A stretch of DNA of 64,000 bases from Aminipila terrae (GCF_010120715.1 NZ_CP047591.1:3162001-3226000); one strand, 5' to 3'. Counted from the first letter of the stretch, positions 54,026 to 63,674 are shown. Notes: a model not told the origin generated them from the letters alone. Numbers and translations are program-made.

Positions 54026-55243
54026 ATGCAATATAATTTTGATGAAATCATAGACAGGAAAAATACAAATTCTCAGAATGTCGAAGGGTTCCGATCTTAT
54101 ATTTTTCGCGATCACCCTGATATTGAATTTCCATTTGCTGATGATGAATTTATTCGTATGTGGGTTGCGGACATGGAATTTGCTACTCCGCCAGAAATTT
54201 GTCAGGCAATAAAACAGAGAGTTGATAAAAGAATTTTTGGGTATACCATGATATATGATCCCGGTTATTATGAAGCTCTCGACGCCTGGTGCAGGAGACT
54301 TTATGACTGGAGCTTTCCCAAAGAAGAACTGGTTTTTTCTCCGGGGATAATTCCGGCATTATATGAACTGGTATCCGATACAGTTGCCCCAGACGAAAAA
54401 TTGCTGATTACCACTCCTGCTTATGGCTTCTTTAAACGTGCAGCAGAGTTTAACAGCAGAGAACTGGTATGCTCTGATTTAAAATATGAAAAAGGACAAT
54501 TTTCCATTGACTTTGATGATCTTGAAAAAAAGGCAGCAGATCCCAAAGTAAAACTGTTGCTATGGTGTAATCCCCATAATCCCACGGGGAGAGTCTGGAC
54601 CGAAGAAGAACTGACAAGGGTTGCTGAGATAGCGAAAAAATATGATCTCTTTATTATTTCAGATGAAATACATTGTGATCTTATAAGGTCGGAAAAGAAG
54701 CATATTCCAATGGGAAAGATAATGCCGGATTACATAAAATTAGTAACCTGCATGGCGGCAAGTAAAACCTTTAATATGGCAGGTATGATGTTTTCCAACA
54801 TTATCATAAGAGACACAAAGCTCCGAAAGACTTTTCGACATAACGACAAGACTCTTGGCTCTATTAATCCCATTTCACTGACAGCTAATCAGACGGCTTA
54901 TGAAAAAGGTGCAGAATGGCTGGAGCAGCTAAAGATGTATTTAGACGATAATTTCCAGTACCTTGCAGACTTTCTAGAAGAGAAAATTCCTGATGCCGTC
55001 TATAGCATTCCTGAAGCTACATATCTTGCATGGGTAGATCTGAATAAGTGTCTCCCGGATATTGAAAATCTTCCTTTATTTTTCGCTCAGGAAGCGGGTG
55101 TATTGTTAGAAGGCGGAGATGCTTTGTTTGTAGGAAATGCAAAGGGGTTTGTGAGACTGAATCTGGCCATGCCCCAGTCTATGCTGAAGGAAGGGCTAAA
55201 GAGGATTGCAGATGCCATAGATAAATATAAAGGACATAAATAG
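54026..55243 (+). CDS. MalY/PatB-type PLP-dependent cystathionine beta-lyase/aminotransferase
   Basis: A 405-residue fold-type I PLP enzyme. Marks are MWVADMEFATPPEI at the N-terminus, FSPGIIPALYELV, WCNPHNPTGRVWTEEEL, IISDEIHCDLI and the PLP lysine in CMAASKTFNMAG. PatB-type enzymes cleave cystathionine or cysteine to thiols, pyruvate and ammonia. GGAGGAG precedes the ATG. It could act on the methionine/cysteine side along with the metY enzyme upstream, but it is a separate unit after the agu operon. Confidence 0.9.
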   Translation: MQYNFDEIIDRKNTNSQNVEGFRSYIFRDHPDIEFPFADDEFIRMWVADMEFATPPEICQAIKQRVDKRIFGYTMIYDPGYYEALDAWCRRLYDWSFPKEELVFSPGIIPALYELVSDTVAPDEKLLITTPAYGFFKRAAEFNSRELVCSDLKYEKGQFSIDFDDLEKKAADPKVKLLLWCNPHNPTGRVWTEEELTRVAEIAKKYDLFIISDEIHCDLIRSEKKHIPMGKIMPDYIKLVTCMAASKTFNMAGMMFSNIIIRDTKLRKTFRHNDKTLGSINPISLTANQTAYEKGAEWLEQLKMYLDDNFQYLADFLEEKIPDAVYSIPEATYLAWVDLNKCLPDIENLPLFFAQEAGVLLEGGDALFVGNAKGFVRLNLAMPQSMLKEGLKRIADAIDKYKGHK

Positions 55244-55267
55244 CAGAAATCATTGTTTAGAATTTGT

Positions 55268-55316
55268 AAAAACCGAAGCAGGTCCACGTTGGGAAGGATT
55301 GGTTTCGGTTTTTTAT
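55268..55316 (+). terminator. Terminator after the MalY-type gene
   Basis: AAAAACCGAA (55268-55277) pairs with TTCGGTTTTT (55304-55313), with a 26-base loop, followed by a T run. Confidence 0.8.
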
Positions 55317-55418
55317 ATAGTCATTTTAAGGTAATATTATGTATGTTTTTATTAAAGTTACGGATAATATAAAGTTAGCAGACATACTGCAAAAGTTATT
55401 AAATTTACGGAGGTTGCA

Positions 55419-55613
55419 ATGATGACAATAACAAAAGATATGACTATTGGAGAAGTGGTAAGGAACCACGGAGAAACGGTTAAAGTTCTGACAGAGTTTG
55501 GTATGGGATGCATAGGCTGTCCTTCTGCACAGGCTGAAACCCTGGAAGAAGCTGCACAGGTTCATGGCGTTGATATAGACAAGCTGCTTGACAATCTAAA
55601 CAAAGCCCTGTAA
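55419..55613 (+). CDS. DUF1858 (ScdA/RIC N-terminal-like) redox disulfide protein
   Basis: A 64-residue protein consisting only of a DUF1858 domain: TKDMTIGEVVRNHGETVKVLTEFGMGCIGCPSAQAETLEEAA. The CIGC pair is the redox-active or metal-binding site. In ScdA/RIC proteins this domain is fused to a hemerythrin domain and repairs iron-sulfur centres damaged by nitric oxide. Here a hemerythrin gene stands 77 bases downstream, as a split version. CGGAGG precedes tandem ATG codons at 55419 and 55422. Confidence 0.9.
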   Translation: MMTITKDMTIGEVVRNHGETVKVLTEFGMGCIGCPSAQAETLEEAAQVHGVDIDKLLDNLNKAL

Positions 55614-55690
55614 GAACTTTTAAATTCAGGGGGAGCATTAAACAGGGAAGTAAAACATATCATATAAGGAATAAGGGGAGGGTAAACCAA

Positions 55691-56245
55691 ATGAAATATA
55701 TCGAAATGATGGTGGAAGAACATAGAAATATTGAAAGATTGCTTACAGTAATCCGAAAATATTGTTATAAAGTCTTACAAAATGATGAAATGGATTATGC
55801 AGACTTTTTTACATTAATTGATATTGTAAGGAATTATGCAGATAAACACCATCATGGTAAAGAAGAAAAACTGCTATTTGATATAATGATTAAGGAACTT
55901 AGCCCAATTGCCGAAAAGATAGTGAAAAATGGTATGTTAGTGGAACATGATCTGGGAAGATTGTATATTCAGAATCTTGAAAGCGCCGTGAATAGTGTAA
56001 TAGCTGGAGATGATGAAGCAAGGCTTGATGTTATTGCTAATGCTATTTCTTATACAAAATTACTGGAAAGGCATATTGAAAAAGAGGATAATGTCATCTA
56101 TCAGTTTGCACAAAAAAACTTATCAGAAAGAACTCAGATTAAACTTGAACGGGAATGTAATTTATTTGAACTGGAGGCCCAGGATAAAAATGTACAAAAA
56201 AAATATCTGGATCTGATTGCACAATTTGAGAAAAAAATAAAATGA
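55691..56245 (+). CDS. Hemerythrin HHE-domain protein
   Basis: A 184-residue four-helix di-iron protein. Iron ligands are visible as His11 in EEHRNIERLL, HHHGKEEKLLF in helix 2, MLVEHDLGR in helix 3 and LLERHIEKEDNVIY in helix 4. It would bind oxygen, nitric oxide or iron. GGGGAGGG precedes the ATG. With the DUF1858 protein upstream it looks like the two halves of an RIC/ScdA repair factor made separately. That joint role is inferred. Confidence 0.92.
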   Translation: MKYIEMMVEEHRNIERLLTVIRKYCYKVLQNDEMDYADFFTLIDIVRNYADKHHHGKEEKLLFDIMIKELSPIAEKIVKNGMLVEHDLGRLYIQNLESAVNSVIAGDDEARLDVIANAISYTKLLERHIEKEDNVIYQFAQKNLSERTQIKLERECNLFELEAQDKNVQKKYLDLIAQFEKKIK

Positions 56246-56270
56246 TTTGTTATAAATAATTAGCTATTTT

Positions 56271-56298
56271 AAAAGTCCTTTTTATAGGACTTTTTTAT
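56271..56298 (+). terminator. Terminator after the hemerythrin gene
   Basis: AAAAGTCC (56271-56278) pairs with GGACTTTT (56287-56294), followed by a T run. Confidence 0.88.
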
Positions 56299-56446
56299 TT
56301 TTTTAATCTGTCTATTCTTACGAAAAAATATTTGTAATATTCTGTAAAATTAGAAAGAATTTGATTGACAAGTATTTTATAATATGCAACAATACACTTA
56401 AAAAGTCGATTTATAACTAAATATTGGGTGCGAAGGAGAAAAAGCC

Positions 56447-58138
56447 ATGCTGAAGAATTTAAAGATTGGAAAGAAATTATTTGTTCTGGTTGTAAGTTTA
56501 TTAGTCTGTTTATCCATTGTGGGAGGGTCGTCTATCGTATTAATGAAGCAAATTAATGGGGCCAGTACACAGATAACAGGTAACTGGCTTCCTTCCCTTG
56601 TACTTGCCGAAGAAATGAATAAAGGCATCTCGGATTACAGAAATTATGAAACAGATCATATTTTATCTCTGGATAGTGCATCCATGAAAAAATATGAAGA
56701 TAAAATGGCTGCCCTGAAAGAAGAAATGAATCAAAAATTTACTGCCTATGAACCTTATTTTGTCAGTGATACAGATAGAAAAAACCTGGAGCAGGCTAAA
56801 ACAGCATGGGAAAAGTATTTACAGACAAGCAGTAAACTGATTGAGCTTAGTAAAAAAAATCAGACACAACAAGCGTATGCTATTCTTACAGGAGAATCCA
56901 GTGACTTGTTTGAAAATGCCTCTAAACAATTTCTTACAATAGTTGAGTTTAATAAGACTGGAGCAGAAGATGCCAGCAACTATGGAGATTCATTATTTAA
57001 TTTTTCCATGATTGCCATCAGTATTATTTTAGTTGGAGCAATTATTCTGTCTATCTTACTTTCTTCATACATCGTTAGATTAATTGTAAAACCAATTAAT
57101 GAAATAAATCTGGCTGCAAAACAAATTGTTGAAGGAAATTTTGAATCTACTCTCAGCTACAATTCAGATGATGAGGTAGGGATGATGGCAAAGGCATTTG
57201 CTCAGATGACAATAAATTTGAAAACAATGATAGACGATATCAAGTACCTTCTGGGTGCATTAGCAGCGGGGGATTTTACAGTTACTTCTAAATGTGTTGA
57301 ATTCTATGTTGGTGGATATGAAGAAATTTTAACCGCCATGAGAAGCCTTAGAGAAAATCTTAGCAGTACCCTTCTTCAAATAGATATTGCCTCCAAACAG
57401 GTAGAAACTGGTTCGGATCAGGTTTCCAGCGGAGCTCAGGCTCTTTCTCAGGGGACTGTTGAACAGGCTGCTGCCATAGAACAATTATCTGCTACAATCA
57501 ATGAAGCATTAGCAAATATTAAAGGAAATGCTCAAAGCGCTCAGGAAGCCAATGAACTGGTTATTCATTCAGGAAATGGTGTAAAGAAGAGTAATAAATC
57601 CATGCAGGAAATGATTACTGCAATGGATACCCTTGCAAACAGTTCAAATGAGATTGAAAAAATAATAAAGACCATTGAAGATATCGCTTTCCAGACAAAT
57701 ATTTTAGCTTTAAATGCAGCGGTTGAGGCTGCCAGAGCTGGAAATGCAGGAAAAGGGTTTGCTGTAGTAGCGGATGAAGTACGAAATCTGGCTCAGAAAT
57801 CTGCAGATGCAGCCAAAACCACAACATTACATATTCAAAGCGTATTAACTGCTATACAAAACAGTACAAATATGGCCAATGACACTGCCGCATCTCTTGA
57901 AACCGTTGTTCAGGATACGGGGGTTGTTGCTGAAAAGATAAAAGATATAGCAAGTACTTCGGAGCAGCAGGCAGATTCTATGGAGCAGATAACAATTGGT
58001 ATTGATCAAATTTCAAGCGTGGTACAGACCAATTCTGCCACAGCAGAGGAAAGTGCGGCAGCAGCAGAAGAACTGAACGGACAGGCACACATTTTAAAAG
58101 ATCTGATTAATCAATTTCAGTTAGGTGAAATGAAGTAA
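56447..58138 (+). CDS. Methyl-accepting chemotaxis protein
   Basis: A 563-residue transmembrane receptor. TM1 is at about 10-32 and TM2 at about 186-208, enclosing a four-helix-bundle (4HB_MCP) sensor. HAMP follows (VRLIVKPINEINLAAKQIVEGNFE), then the signalling domain with the CheA/CheW-binding tip IEDIAFQTNILALNAAVEAARAGNAGKGFAVVADEVRNLAQKSA. GAAGGAG precedes the ATG. The ligand is unknown. It implies that the organism is motile. Confidence 0.95.
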   Translation: MLKNLKIGKKLFVLVVSLLVCLSIVGGSSIVLMKQINGASTQITGNWLPSLVLAEEMNKGISDYRNYETDHILSLDSASMKKYEDKMAALKEEMNQKFTAYEPYFVSDTDRKNLEQAKTAWEKYLQTSSKLIELSKKNQTQQAYAILTGESSDLFENASKQFLTIVEFNKTGAEDASNYGDSLFNFSMIAISIILVGAIILSILLSSYIVRLIVKPINEINLAAKQIVEGNFESTLSYNSDDEVGMMAKAFAQMTINLKTMIDDIKYLLGALAAGDFTVTSKCVEFYVGGYEEILTAMRSLRENLSSTLLQIDIASKQVETGSDQVSSGAQALSQGTVEQAAAIEQLSATINEALANIKGNAQSAQEANELVIHSGNGVKKSNKSMQEMITAMDTLANSSNEIEKIIKTIEDIAFQTNILALNAAVEAARAGNAGKGFAVVADEVRNLAQKSADAAKTTTLHIQSVLTAIQNSTNMANDTAASLETVVQDTGVVAEKIKDIASTSEQQADSMEQITIGIDQISSVVQTNSATAEESAAAAEELNGQAHILKDLINQFQLGEMK

Positions 58139-58172
58139 CACTGTCATTTTGCAAAACGGCATAGATATTTAC

Positions 58173-58208
58173 AAACCCTGATTCAGTATTTACCGGATTG
58201 GGGTTTTA
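58173..58208 (+). terminator. Terminator after the chemotaxis gene
   Basis: AAACCCTGATTC (58173-58184) pairs with GGATTGGGGTTT (58195-58206) with three G-T wobbles, followed by TAAAT. Confidence 0.65.
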
Positions 58209-58274
58209 AATTGCCATAAAAATGGATGTATAGTATAATGTTGACAATATTAAGGATGCAATAAGGTATAAAAT

Positions 58275-59420
58275 ATGAAGAATTATAAAATGATAAATTT
58301 AATCCTGGGCATATTTATAACACTGTGTCTAACCGGTTGTACACCAGGGACAGAAACAAATAACGTTGTTTATGAAGAACTGATAAACGAAGGAATCCCT
58401 GGGAATGTAAGGGTAATTTTGTTTTATAATCAATATAAAAGTGCCATGGGGATACAACATTCTGCAGCATATGAACTCAATAATGATGGAATTTCTGAAA
58501 TAAACCAGCGTTACATAATGGGAGGGTATAATATTTTCCCAGAACAAGAATTAACCCTTTTGTCAGAAAATGTGGGTTACAAAAATTCAGACGATTTAAT
58601 TCGACATTTTGGACAGCCTTTTCTCTATAAGAGTTATGAATCTGGTGAAATCTTTCTGCTGGAAGGGGCTACTGCCGGTAAAGATATTTTTACGGTATTC
58701 TTAAAAGTAGATGATAAATATAATATGATTAAAATCCAGCATACGGTGGGGGATACTGCTATTGGCATTTATCATGACAAAAATAACATGTATGTACTTT
58801 CCTCCAGTGGGGATCAGTCACAAATTGTATTATATGAAATAGATACCACTGATTTCAGTTTGACAAAGTACGTTATACCCGCAGCCGGTTTTGGTTTGGA
58901 CAGAGTGGCTTTATATACAGATTCTAATCTGATATACAATAATATGTTATATGTAATCCCTAAATCCTCAGATGGTCATACCTCAAATATATTAATGTAT
59001 GATCTAAAAACAAATGTATGTAAAAAGGTGATTAATAAAGAAGGGGTATCATCAAATATTTTTAACGAAGGGGATAAGCTTATGGTCTTAAATATAGGCA
59101 AGAGAAAAATTTCCAACCATTCAGACAGCCTTTACATTGATTATTATGACTATGAACTGAATTATTTGTCTTCAGAAGGCATCCCCATAGATATCGTTAA
59201 TCCCACAGAATTTAAAACGAGAAACTTCTGCTATTTTTATGATAACAGAATAATGGGGTCCATCAACATTAAGAACAGAGAAAAGATGAACTGCATTTTT
59301 ATTTATGACATCAGTAAAAAACAAGTGTTGTATCTTTCACGTTTAACCCATGAACGAATGATTTTAAATGATGATTTATTTATGTATAAAAAAGATAATG
59401 ATTATTATCATATTTTTTAA
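58275..59420 (+). CDS. Lipoprotein of unknown function
   Basis: A 381-residue surface lipoprotein. The signal peptide ends in the lipobox LTGC (Cys22). The mature protein is beta-rich, with repeated short strands (YVLSSSGDQSQIVLYEIDTT, LYVIPKSSDGHTSNILMYDL, MVLNIGKRKISNHSDSLYIDY), which suggests a beta-propeller-like fold. I recognise no named family. ATAAGG lies before the ATG. No partner gene is adjacent. Confidence 0.7.
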   Translation: MKNYKMINLILGIFITLCLTGCTPGTETNNVVYEELINEGIPGNVRVILFYNQYKSAMGIQHSAAYELNNDGISEINQRYIMGGYNIFPEQELTLLSENVGYKNSDDLIRHFGQPFLYKSYESGEIFLLEGATAGKDIFTVFLKVDDKYNMIKIQHTVGDTAIGIYHDKNNMYVLSSSGDQSQIVLYEIDTTDFSLTKYVIPAAGFGLDRVALYTDSNLIYNNMLYVIPKSSDGHTSNILMYDLKTNVCKKVINKEGVSSNIFNEGDKLMVLNIGKRKISNHSDSLYIDYYDYELNYLSSEGIPIDIVNPTEFKTRNFCYFYDNRIMGSINIKNREKMNCIFIYDISKKQVLYLSRLTHERMILNDDLFMYKKDNDYYHIF

Positions 59421-60106
59421 TACAAAAGAGCAGGACAAGATTGTTCATGTAAAATCACATTTCATGCTCCCCAGACAACATTTGATGCAGAAGGGGTTGA
59501 AATAATTATTCTTACCGTGTAGAACTTATATTATAAAGATAGAGGCAATTTATCAGAAAAATTGCTGAAAGTAGTACGAAATAAAAAAGACGTTATAATG
59601 ATATTTAGAAGGAAAGGAGCAGGATATTTTCTCAGAATTTCAGAAGGGTAAATATATATAGGCATTCAGAGTTATATTTAAGCCAATATAACAGAAGAAG
59701 TATTGGTTTGCATAGAAAATTTTGTAATATTAAGGTAAAATAAGGGAAAAATGAAACGAATTGTGTGAAGTGAAAGATAAAAGGGGAAGGGGGAAAGAAA
59801 GAAAAATACGATTTATGAACGATGTACACAATTGTTTTAAATAAACAAAAAAGAGGTGAGGATATGAGAATCTGCGTGTAAAATGACAGTTCAAAGCGGA
59901 ATAGTACGGAAGCATATGAATCTGTTATTGCAGATGGAGCAGTTCATAATAAACAAAGAGTAAATTCAAATGAATACGGAGTTGGAATCATAGGTGTAGA
60001 TGAAGCATTGCATAAATGACAGAATCATAAGTGAATAGCTTAGAAGATCTGACAAAAGAGAGATCCAATAATTTATAGTCACAAATAGATTAAAGGAGGG
60101 ATTTTT
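59421..60106. other. Long gene-poor region before the C25 protease
   Basis: This 686-bp stretch has no intact gene. It contains AT-rich DNA, a strong ribosome site with a stop-broken coding remnant at 59864 (separate entry), and -10-like TATAAT at 59596-59601. Several direct stop codons in all frames argue against a missed large gene. Confidence 0.6.
59864..60030 (+). pseudogene. Broken coding remnant with intact ribosome site
   Basis: GAGGTGAGGAT precedes ATG 59864. The frame reads MRICV, then TAA, then continues NDSSKRNSTEAYESVIADGAV..NEYGVGIIGVDEALHK before a TGA. The second stretch has the codon composition of a real protein. The stop is a substitution-type change, not a homopolymer loss, so this looks like true decay of a small gene. 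The family is unrecognised. Confidence 0.35.
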
Positions 60107-61891
60107 GTGAAAAAAATCTTTAAATTAAGAACTTTAATGTTTATGCTTATATTTATTATGATATGTACACAATGCAGTTTTGCCTTGGGAGAAGATCAAA
60201 ACAACTCTGCAAATGAACCTGGTGACAATATGAAAGTAAGTGAAAATAGCGATTTGGACGGAGTAAATGCCACTGTTTTGGAATCTGATGATGATCATAC
60301 CATAATAAAATTTGATGTGGGTAAGTTTGATAAAAATGCAGTGGATATAGATAATTCACAGTATTTTAATCTGGATTGCAAAGGGACAAGCTTTGTGGAA
60401 GAAGAAGGGTTCCCTGAACTGCCACGTATATGTCGCAGTATCACAATACCTTTCTCTGCAGATGCCAAAGTAAGTGTACTTACATCAGAATATACCGATT
60501 ATCAGGAATGCCCTGTGGCACCATCTAAAGGAAGCCTTACACGTGATGTGAATCCTGAGGACGTTCCATATACATTCGGAGATGTTTACCAAAGAGAAGG
60601 ATGGTATCCTGCGGACGAACTGGCTTCACTAAGTGATTCTTTCATTATGAGAGACCTGAAAGCGGTTACCGTCAAAGTCAATGCTTTCCAGTATGAACCT
60701 TCTACTAAAACATTGAGGGTTTATGATTCAGTGACTGTAGAAGTTAAAAATGGAAATAACAGTATGAAAAGCAATTATAGCTTAGATAATGCTGCTCCAG
60801 CTCATACCACTGATGCATTTGAAGCAGCATATCAAAACCTTTTTATAAATTATAATGGCAATCAGAATGTAAGAGGTATAAAAGCTCCGTCTGAAAAGGG
60901 CGATATGCTCATCATATCATATGACAAGTTCAGCAGTGCTATGACTCCTTTTATAGAGTGGAAGAATTCAAAAGGTATCAACACTACACTGATAGACATA
61001 TCAAAGGTTTCATCTAGTAATAATCCGAATGAAATCAAAAAATTCATAAAGAATTACTTTAACCAGCATCCAAATTTGGTGTATGTACTTCTGGTTGGTG
61101 ACTATCAACAGATATCATCACCAAAGTATTCCAGTGGAGTTTCAGATCCTGAATATACTAAAGTAGCAGGAAATGATAATTATCCGGATATCTTCGTAGG
61201 ACGTTTTTCTGCTGAAAGTGTTGCAGATGTAGAGACTCAGGTACAGCGAACCATTGATTTTGAGAAAAATGGGGGTAATATGGCAGATTGGTATAAGACC
61301 GGTATAGGCATTGCGTCTGCTGAAGGAAGTAATGAATCTGATGCAGAGCATATAGATAATATTCGCAACAAGCTTTTAAATTCCGGATATACACAGATCG
61401 ACAGAATATATGATCCGAATGCAACTGCTTCACAAGTTACAAAGAGCCTGAACCAGGGCCGAGGTATTATAAATTACTGTGGTCATGGTGCACAGACTTA
61501 TTGGGTTACTACACGTTTCAGCAACAGTGATGTTGCAGCACTTCAGAATCAGGGTCAACTGCCATTTATAATAAGTGTATCCTGTGTCAGCGGAAAGTTC
61601 CAGTCAGGAACATGCTTTGCAGAAGCATGGCTGCGTTCTCAGGATAGCAGCGGAAATCCTGTAGGGGCAGTTGGCACTTATATGTCTACTGTAAACCAGG
61701 CTTGGAGACCTCCAATGGTAGGGCAGGATGCTATTATTGACCAGATTTGCAATAAAACAAAAACCTCTTTTGGAGGTCTGTGCTACACAGGTGCAAGTAA
61801 AATGTTGGATAATGGAACTTCCAGTGATATAGAGACTTTCAATACCTGGACTGTTTTCGGAGATCCATCTCTGCAACTGATAGCAAATTAG
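60107..61891 (+). CDS. Secreted C25 (gingipain-family) cysteine protease
   Basis: A 594-residue exported protease. A signal peptide (about residues 1-27) is followed by a C25-type propeptide (to about 250) and a caspase-like catalytic domain. The catalytic His460 is in INYCGHGAQTYW and Cys493 in FIISVSCVSGKF; the FAEAWLR segment after it is typical. There is no C-terminal sorting domain, unlike porphyromonad gingipains. The GTG start follows AAGGAGGG. A terminator follows. It probably degrades extracellular protein for amino-acid fermentation. Confidence 0.9.
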   Translation: MKKIFKLRTLMFMLIFIMICTQCSFALGEDQNNSANEPGDNMKVSENSDLDGVNATVLESDDDHTIIKFDVGKFDKNAVDIDNSQYFNLDCKGTSFVEEEGFPELPRICRSITIPFSADAKVSVLTSEYTDYQECPVAPSKGSLTRDVNPEDVPYTFGDVYQREGWYPADELASLSDSFIMRDLKAVTVKVNAFQYEPSTKTLRVYDSVTVEVKNGNNSMKSNYSLDNAAPAHTTDAFEAAYQNLFINYNGNQNVRGIKAPSEKGDMLIISYDKFSSAMTPFIEWKNSKGINTTLIDISKVSSSNNPNEIKKFIKNYFNQHPNLVYVLLVGDYQQISSPKYSSGVSDPEYTKVAGNDNYPDIFVGRFSAESVADVETQVQRTIDFEKNGGNMADWYKTGIGIASAEGSNESDAEHIDNIRNKLLNSGYTQIDRIYDPNATASQVTKSLNQGRGIINYCGHGAQTYWVTTRFSNSDVAALQNQGQLPFIISVSCVSGKFQSGTCFAEAWLRSQDSSGNPVGAVGTYMSTVNQAWRPPMVGQDAIIDQICNKTKTSFGGLCYTGASKMLDNGTSSDIETFNTWTVFGDPSLQLIAN

Positions 61892-61917
61892 AAATGCATT
61901 TCTATAATTAAGGACTT

Positions 61918-61952
61918 AAACCCTGAACTCTTTGAAGTTCAGGGTTTTTAAT
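61918..61952 (+). terminator. Terminator after the C25 protease
   Basis: AAACCCTGAACT (61918-61929) pairs perfectly with AGTTCAGGGTTT (61936-61947), followed by TTAATTCTTG. Confidence 0.93.
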
Positions 61953-62015
61953 TCTTGTTTTTAGATACAGAGTCTGAGTTATATAGTTTTGCAAAATAAA
62001 ACAATATTCAAATTT

Positions 62016-62049
62016 GAAATTATTTTCAGTCAACTCTGAAAATAATTTC
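62016..62049. repeat. 14-bp perfect inverted repeat upstream of the permease
   Basis: GAAATTATTTTCAG (62016-62029) and CTGAAAATAATTTC (62036-62049) with a 6-bp loop. No T tract follows, so it is more likely an operator or RNA hairpin than a terminator. Confidence 0.7.
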
Positions 62050-62237
62050 AGAAAAATTAGAGGGAATCTTCAGATTATTCATTTTAAATACAAAAAACGG
62101 TCCGAATTTTAAAGTTTTTTTCTTTTTTCTTCTAAAACATTATATGGCATAGTTTTTGCTGTATATAAGAATGTAAGCTTAATGTAATAAGTTTTTCTTT
62201 ATATTTATATAAGGAAAGAGCTGTTTAGGAGGGAAAA

Positions 62238-63674
62238 ATGAGTAGTGAAAAAAATGAAAAGTCTGAAGTACTTCAAGGAGAATTAAACCGCTCACTGAAA
62301 TTAAGACACATGAATATGATTGCTATCGGAGGTGCTATAGGAACAGGACTTTTTCTTGCATCTGGATATACAATCAATACAGCGGGGCCAGGAGGGGCGC
62401 TGCTTGCGTATGGTGTAATGGGAATCATGGTTTACTTTCTTATGACCAGTTTAGGAGAGATGGCAACTTATATGCCGGTTTCCGGGTCTTTTGAAACTTA
62501 TTGCAATAAATTTGTGGATCCCGCTCTTGGATTTTCTGTAGGTTGGCTGTACTGGCTGAACTGGGCTCTGACACTTTCTGTTGAAATGGTAGCTGCTGAA
62601 ATCATTATGAAATATTGGTTCCCTGATGTTCCAGGATGGATATGGGTCATTACATTCACAGCGATTTTAAGCATTCTTAATGCAATTTCTGTGAAGGGAT
62701 TTGGCGAAACAGAATTTTGGTTTGCAAGTATCAAAGTTGCTGCTATTATCATTTTCTTAATTGTAGGTGCCTTAATGATCCTGGGAGTTATAGGAGGACA
62801 TGGAGCTTATGGTGTGGCTAATTTTAAAGATGCATTTCCAAATGGATCATGGGCAGTAGCTGTTGCAATGTTTTCTGCTGCATTTTCTTTTACTGGAACA
62901 GAGTGTATTGGAATGGCTGCAGGAGAATCTGAAGATCCGGAAACCAATGTTCCTAAAGCAATTAATACTGTATTCTGGAGAATTCTGATTTTTTATATCG
63001 GAGCGATTTTTGTTATCGGCTGTATTATTCCATGGCAGAGTGCAAGTGTTGATACCAGCCCTTTTACCCTTGTGTATGAAGCCAGCAATATTCCGGTTTT
63101 CTCAAAAGTAGCAGCAACCATTATGAATATCGTTGTACTTACTTCTGTACTTTCCTGTGCGAATTCAGGATTATATGTTGGAAGCAGAATGTTATGGTCT
63201 ATGGCACGTGAAAACAAAGCTCCGGCTTTTTTAGGCAAAGTAACAAAAAACAGAGTACCTGTTAACGCACTAGTATTTACAATTATTTTTGGACTTCTGG
63301 CATTGACTACTCAGCTTTGGGCAGCATCCACTGTATATGTTGCACTTTTTGCTGCTGTAGGGGTTTCAACACTAATTGGCTGGTTAGGAATTTCTATTTC
63401 ACATATACGCTTTAGAAAATGGTATTTATTGAAGGGATATAAGCTGGAGGATTTAAAATATAAAGCTTTGTTTTATCCATTCGGCCCTATTATTTCGCTG
63501 GTTTTATGTATTATTGTTATTGTAGGGCAGGCATCTGATCCGACAGCTGCATTGTCGCTTATTTATGGCATTCCAGTTTTCATCATTCTCTATGTTTTTT
63601 ACAAAGTTAAATATAAATCAAAGCTTGTTAATCTGGAAGAAGTGGATATTGATCATTTGAAACATAAAGAGTAA
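62238..63674 (+). CDS. Amino-acid permease, AAT family
   Basis: A 478-residue, 12-helix amino-acid/proton symporter. It shows the family signature LKLRHMNMIAIGGAIGTGLFLASGY, GPGGALLAYGVMG, LGEMATYMPVSGSFETY and AFSFTGTECIGMAAGESEDPETNVPKAI. The sequence is close to the LysP/RocE group, but specificity cannot be fixed. TAGGAGGG precedes the ATG. An inverted repeat at 62016 may be its operator. It fits amino-acid scavenging next to the secreted protease. Confidence 0.9.
   Translation: MSSEKNEKSEVLQGELNRSLKLRHMNMIAIGGAIGTGLFLASGYTINTAGPGGALLAYGVMGIMVYFLMTSLGEMATYMPVSGSFETYCNKFVDPALGFSVGWLYWLNWALTLSVEMVAAEIIMKYWFPDVPGWIWVITFTAILSILNAISVKGFGETEFWFASIKVAAIIIFLIVGALMILGVIGGHGAYGVANFKDAFPNGSWAVAVAMFSAAFSFTGTECIGMAAGESEDPETNVPKAINTVFWRILIFYIGAIFVIGCIIPWQSASVDTSPFTLVYEASNIPVFSKVAATIMNIVVLTSVLSCANSGLYVGSRMLWSMARENKAPAFLGKVTKNRVPVNALVFTIIFGLLALTTQLWAASTVYVALFAAVGVSTLIGWLGISISHIRFRKWYLLKGYKLEDLKYKALFYPFGPIISLVLCIIVIVGQASDPTAALSLIYGIPVFIILYVFYKVKYKSKLVNLEEVDIDHLKHKE

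Larger units (their letters stand above)
61892..62237. other. Intergenic region with terminator and large inverted repeat
   Basis: This 346-bp region separates the protease from the permease. It holds the terminator at 61918 and a 14-bp perfect inverted repeat at 62016-62049. The rest is AT-rich, with no ORF. Confidence 0.6.

Noticed and set aside
56365..56383. Promoter TTGACA with TATAAT before the chemotaxis gene
   Set aside because: The boxes are only 7 bp apart, too close for sigma-A. A sigma-D-type promoter is not clear either.
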